Assembly: GCA_023429545.1 (NCBI GenBank)
Contig: JAEYUU010000493.1
Coordinates: forward strand, 1-6,269
Direction of reading: 5' to 3'
Source: Verrucomicrobiota bacterium
GTDB taxonomy: Bacteria > Verrucomicrobiota > Verrucomicrobiia > Verrucomicrobiales > Verrucomicrobiaceae
Length of the DNA stretch: 6,269 nucleotides
Program-made: the position numbers and the translations under genes
Part shown: positions 5,997 through 6,269 of the stretch, one piece after another
How positions within the stretch are numbered: position 1 is the first letter of the stretch
How the letters are laid out: each line of letters opens with the position of its first letter
Notes under the pieces: model-generated
What the model saw: the letters and a program-made list of their open reading frames with translations, nothing else
Told to the model about the DNA's origin: nothing
Databases searched by the model: none

Positions 5997-6044
5997 TGCT
6001 CGAACGTTCTGAATACGCTGGCTGAACGGGGTTCGGCTGTGGCA

Positions 6045-6058
6045 GTTAAGATTTTAAC
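6045..6058. promoter_or_regulatory. Operator-like inverted repeat GTTAA-GATT-TTAAC
   Basis: Perfect 5-bp half sites separated by 4 nt lie about 50 nt upstream of the HglS-like start, in the most AT-rich part of the spacer. It overlaps the candidate -10 element on the minus strand (TAAAAT at 6056-6051), as a repressor operator would. The binding protein is unknown. Confidence 0.35.
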
Positions 6059-6098
6059 GTCTCATGGATAATCTCGCCAGTATTCCGAATTCAGTCAA
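6051..6098 (-). promoter_or_regulatory. Candidate minus-strand promoter(s) for the HglS-like gene
   Basis: Reading the minus strand, TAAAAT (6056-6051; 5 of 6 to the -10 consensus) has TGGCGA (6079-6074; weak -35) 17 nt upstream. A better -35, TTGACT (6098-6093), pairs with GATTAT (6073-6068) at a long 19-nt spacing. The 130-nt spacer between the aldehyde dehydrogenase and this gene thus has room and material for a separate promoter, though read-through from the upstream gene is equally possible. A 7-bp stem with one G-U pair (6087-6093 with 6099-6105) surrounds the TTGACT box. Confidence 0.3.
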
Positions 6099-6128
6099 TG
6101 AATCCTTCCACATCAGGCTCTGGGCAGT

Positions 6129-6269
6129 TCACTTCTGCAGATCCTCTCCAAACCCGATTCCTTGCGCCAGCGGCAGGTCCCTCCCGTAGTTGATGGTGTT
6201 GGTCTGCCTGCGCATGTAGTTCTTCCAGGCATCCGATCCGCTTTCACGCCCTCCCCCAGTGTCCTTTTC
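6129..6269 (-). CDS. ALDH7-family aldehyde dehydrogenase (antiquitin / aminoadipate-semialdehyde dehydrogenase type), C-terminal 46 residues
   Basis: The minus-strand frame enters from the right edge and ends at TGA 6131-6129. Its 46 codons contain [17 protein letters not shown] followed by a [18 protein letters not shown] tail. This is the C-terminal signature of ALDH7 (antiquitin), which oxidises 2-aminoadipate 6-semialdehyde, in equilibrium with piperideine-6-carboxylate, to 2-aminoadipate in the cytoplasm with NAD+. The tail contributes to the oligomer interface and active-site edge in that family. The catalytic Cys and Glu lie outside the window. The gene is upstream of the HglS-like gene on the same strand, 132 nt away. 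About 460 residues of a usual length near 500 are missing because of the window edge, not because of truncation. Confidence 0.9.
   Translation of the reverse strand, partial: EKDTGGGRESGSDAWKNYMRRQTNTINYGRDLPLAQGIGFGEDLQK

Noticed and set aside
1..6269. Mobile element, CRISPR array, tRNA/rRNA, or defence system
   Set aside because: No repeated spacer structure, terminal inverted repeats, transposase or integrase motifs, or RNA gene signatures were seen; the coding content is metabolic and tRNA editing.

Overview
The window is GC-rich, densely coding bacterial chromosome. Nothing in it points to a mobile island: there are no tRNA or rRNA genes, CRISPR arrays, transposases or long repeats. Several features would suit a Verrucomicrobiota-type or similar GC-rich environmental bacterium: generally weak Shine-Dalgarno sequences, paired amidohydrolases, a secreted YtcJ-like hydrolase, and an antiquitin-type aldehyde dehydrogenase next to a putative 2-oxoadipate-type oxygenase. 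That placement is inference; no phylogenetic marker gene is present.

Layout from left to right. (1) The 3' part of a TIM-barrel amidohydrolase (COG3618 type, plus strand, cut by the left edge). (2) A secreted amidohydrolase-3 (YtcJ-like) protein on the plus strand, about 80 nt downstream. (3) A probable small minus-strand gene of 96 aa whose 3' end overlaps the end of the YtcJ-like gene. It starts near 2764 behind a good ribosome binding site and is divergent from the next gene. (4) A guanidino-group-modifying hydrolase (DDAH / arginine dihydrolase type) on the plus strand. (5) A 296-nt leader holding a good sigma70-like promoter, a 10-codon open reading frame behind a perfect 9-nt Shine-Dalgarno sequence, and two hairpins. 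It leads into (6) a YbaK/EbsC-type aminoacyl-tRNA deacylase. (7) A convergent junction with inverted repeats. (8) On the minus strand, a 466-aa VOC-fold protein resembling the DUF1338 / HglS (2-oxoadipate dioxygenase/decarboxylase) family. (9) The last 46 codons of an ALDH7-family (antiquitin) aldehyde dehydrogenase, on the same strand and just upstream of (8).

The most coherent functional unit is (8)+(9). ALDH7 enzymes make 2-aminoadipate from aminoadipate semialdehyde in lysine/pipecolate breakdown. HglS-type enzymes convert 2-oxoadipate, the transamination product of aminoadipate, to 2-hydroxyglutarate. The pair therefore suggests a lysine-catabolic locus continuing beyond the right edge. 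The guanidino hydrolase may act on arginine, but nothing else in the window ties it to a pathway. The two amidohydrolases are family-level calls only.

The least ordinary observations are the leader with its 10-codon reading frame before the deacylase, the divergent HglS-like protein, the two Asn positions in the guanidino hydrolase, and the Asn at the usual metal-site Asp of the first amidohydrolase.
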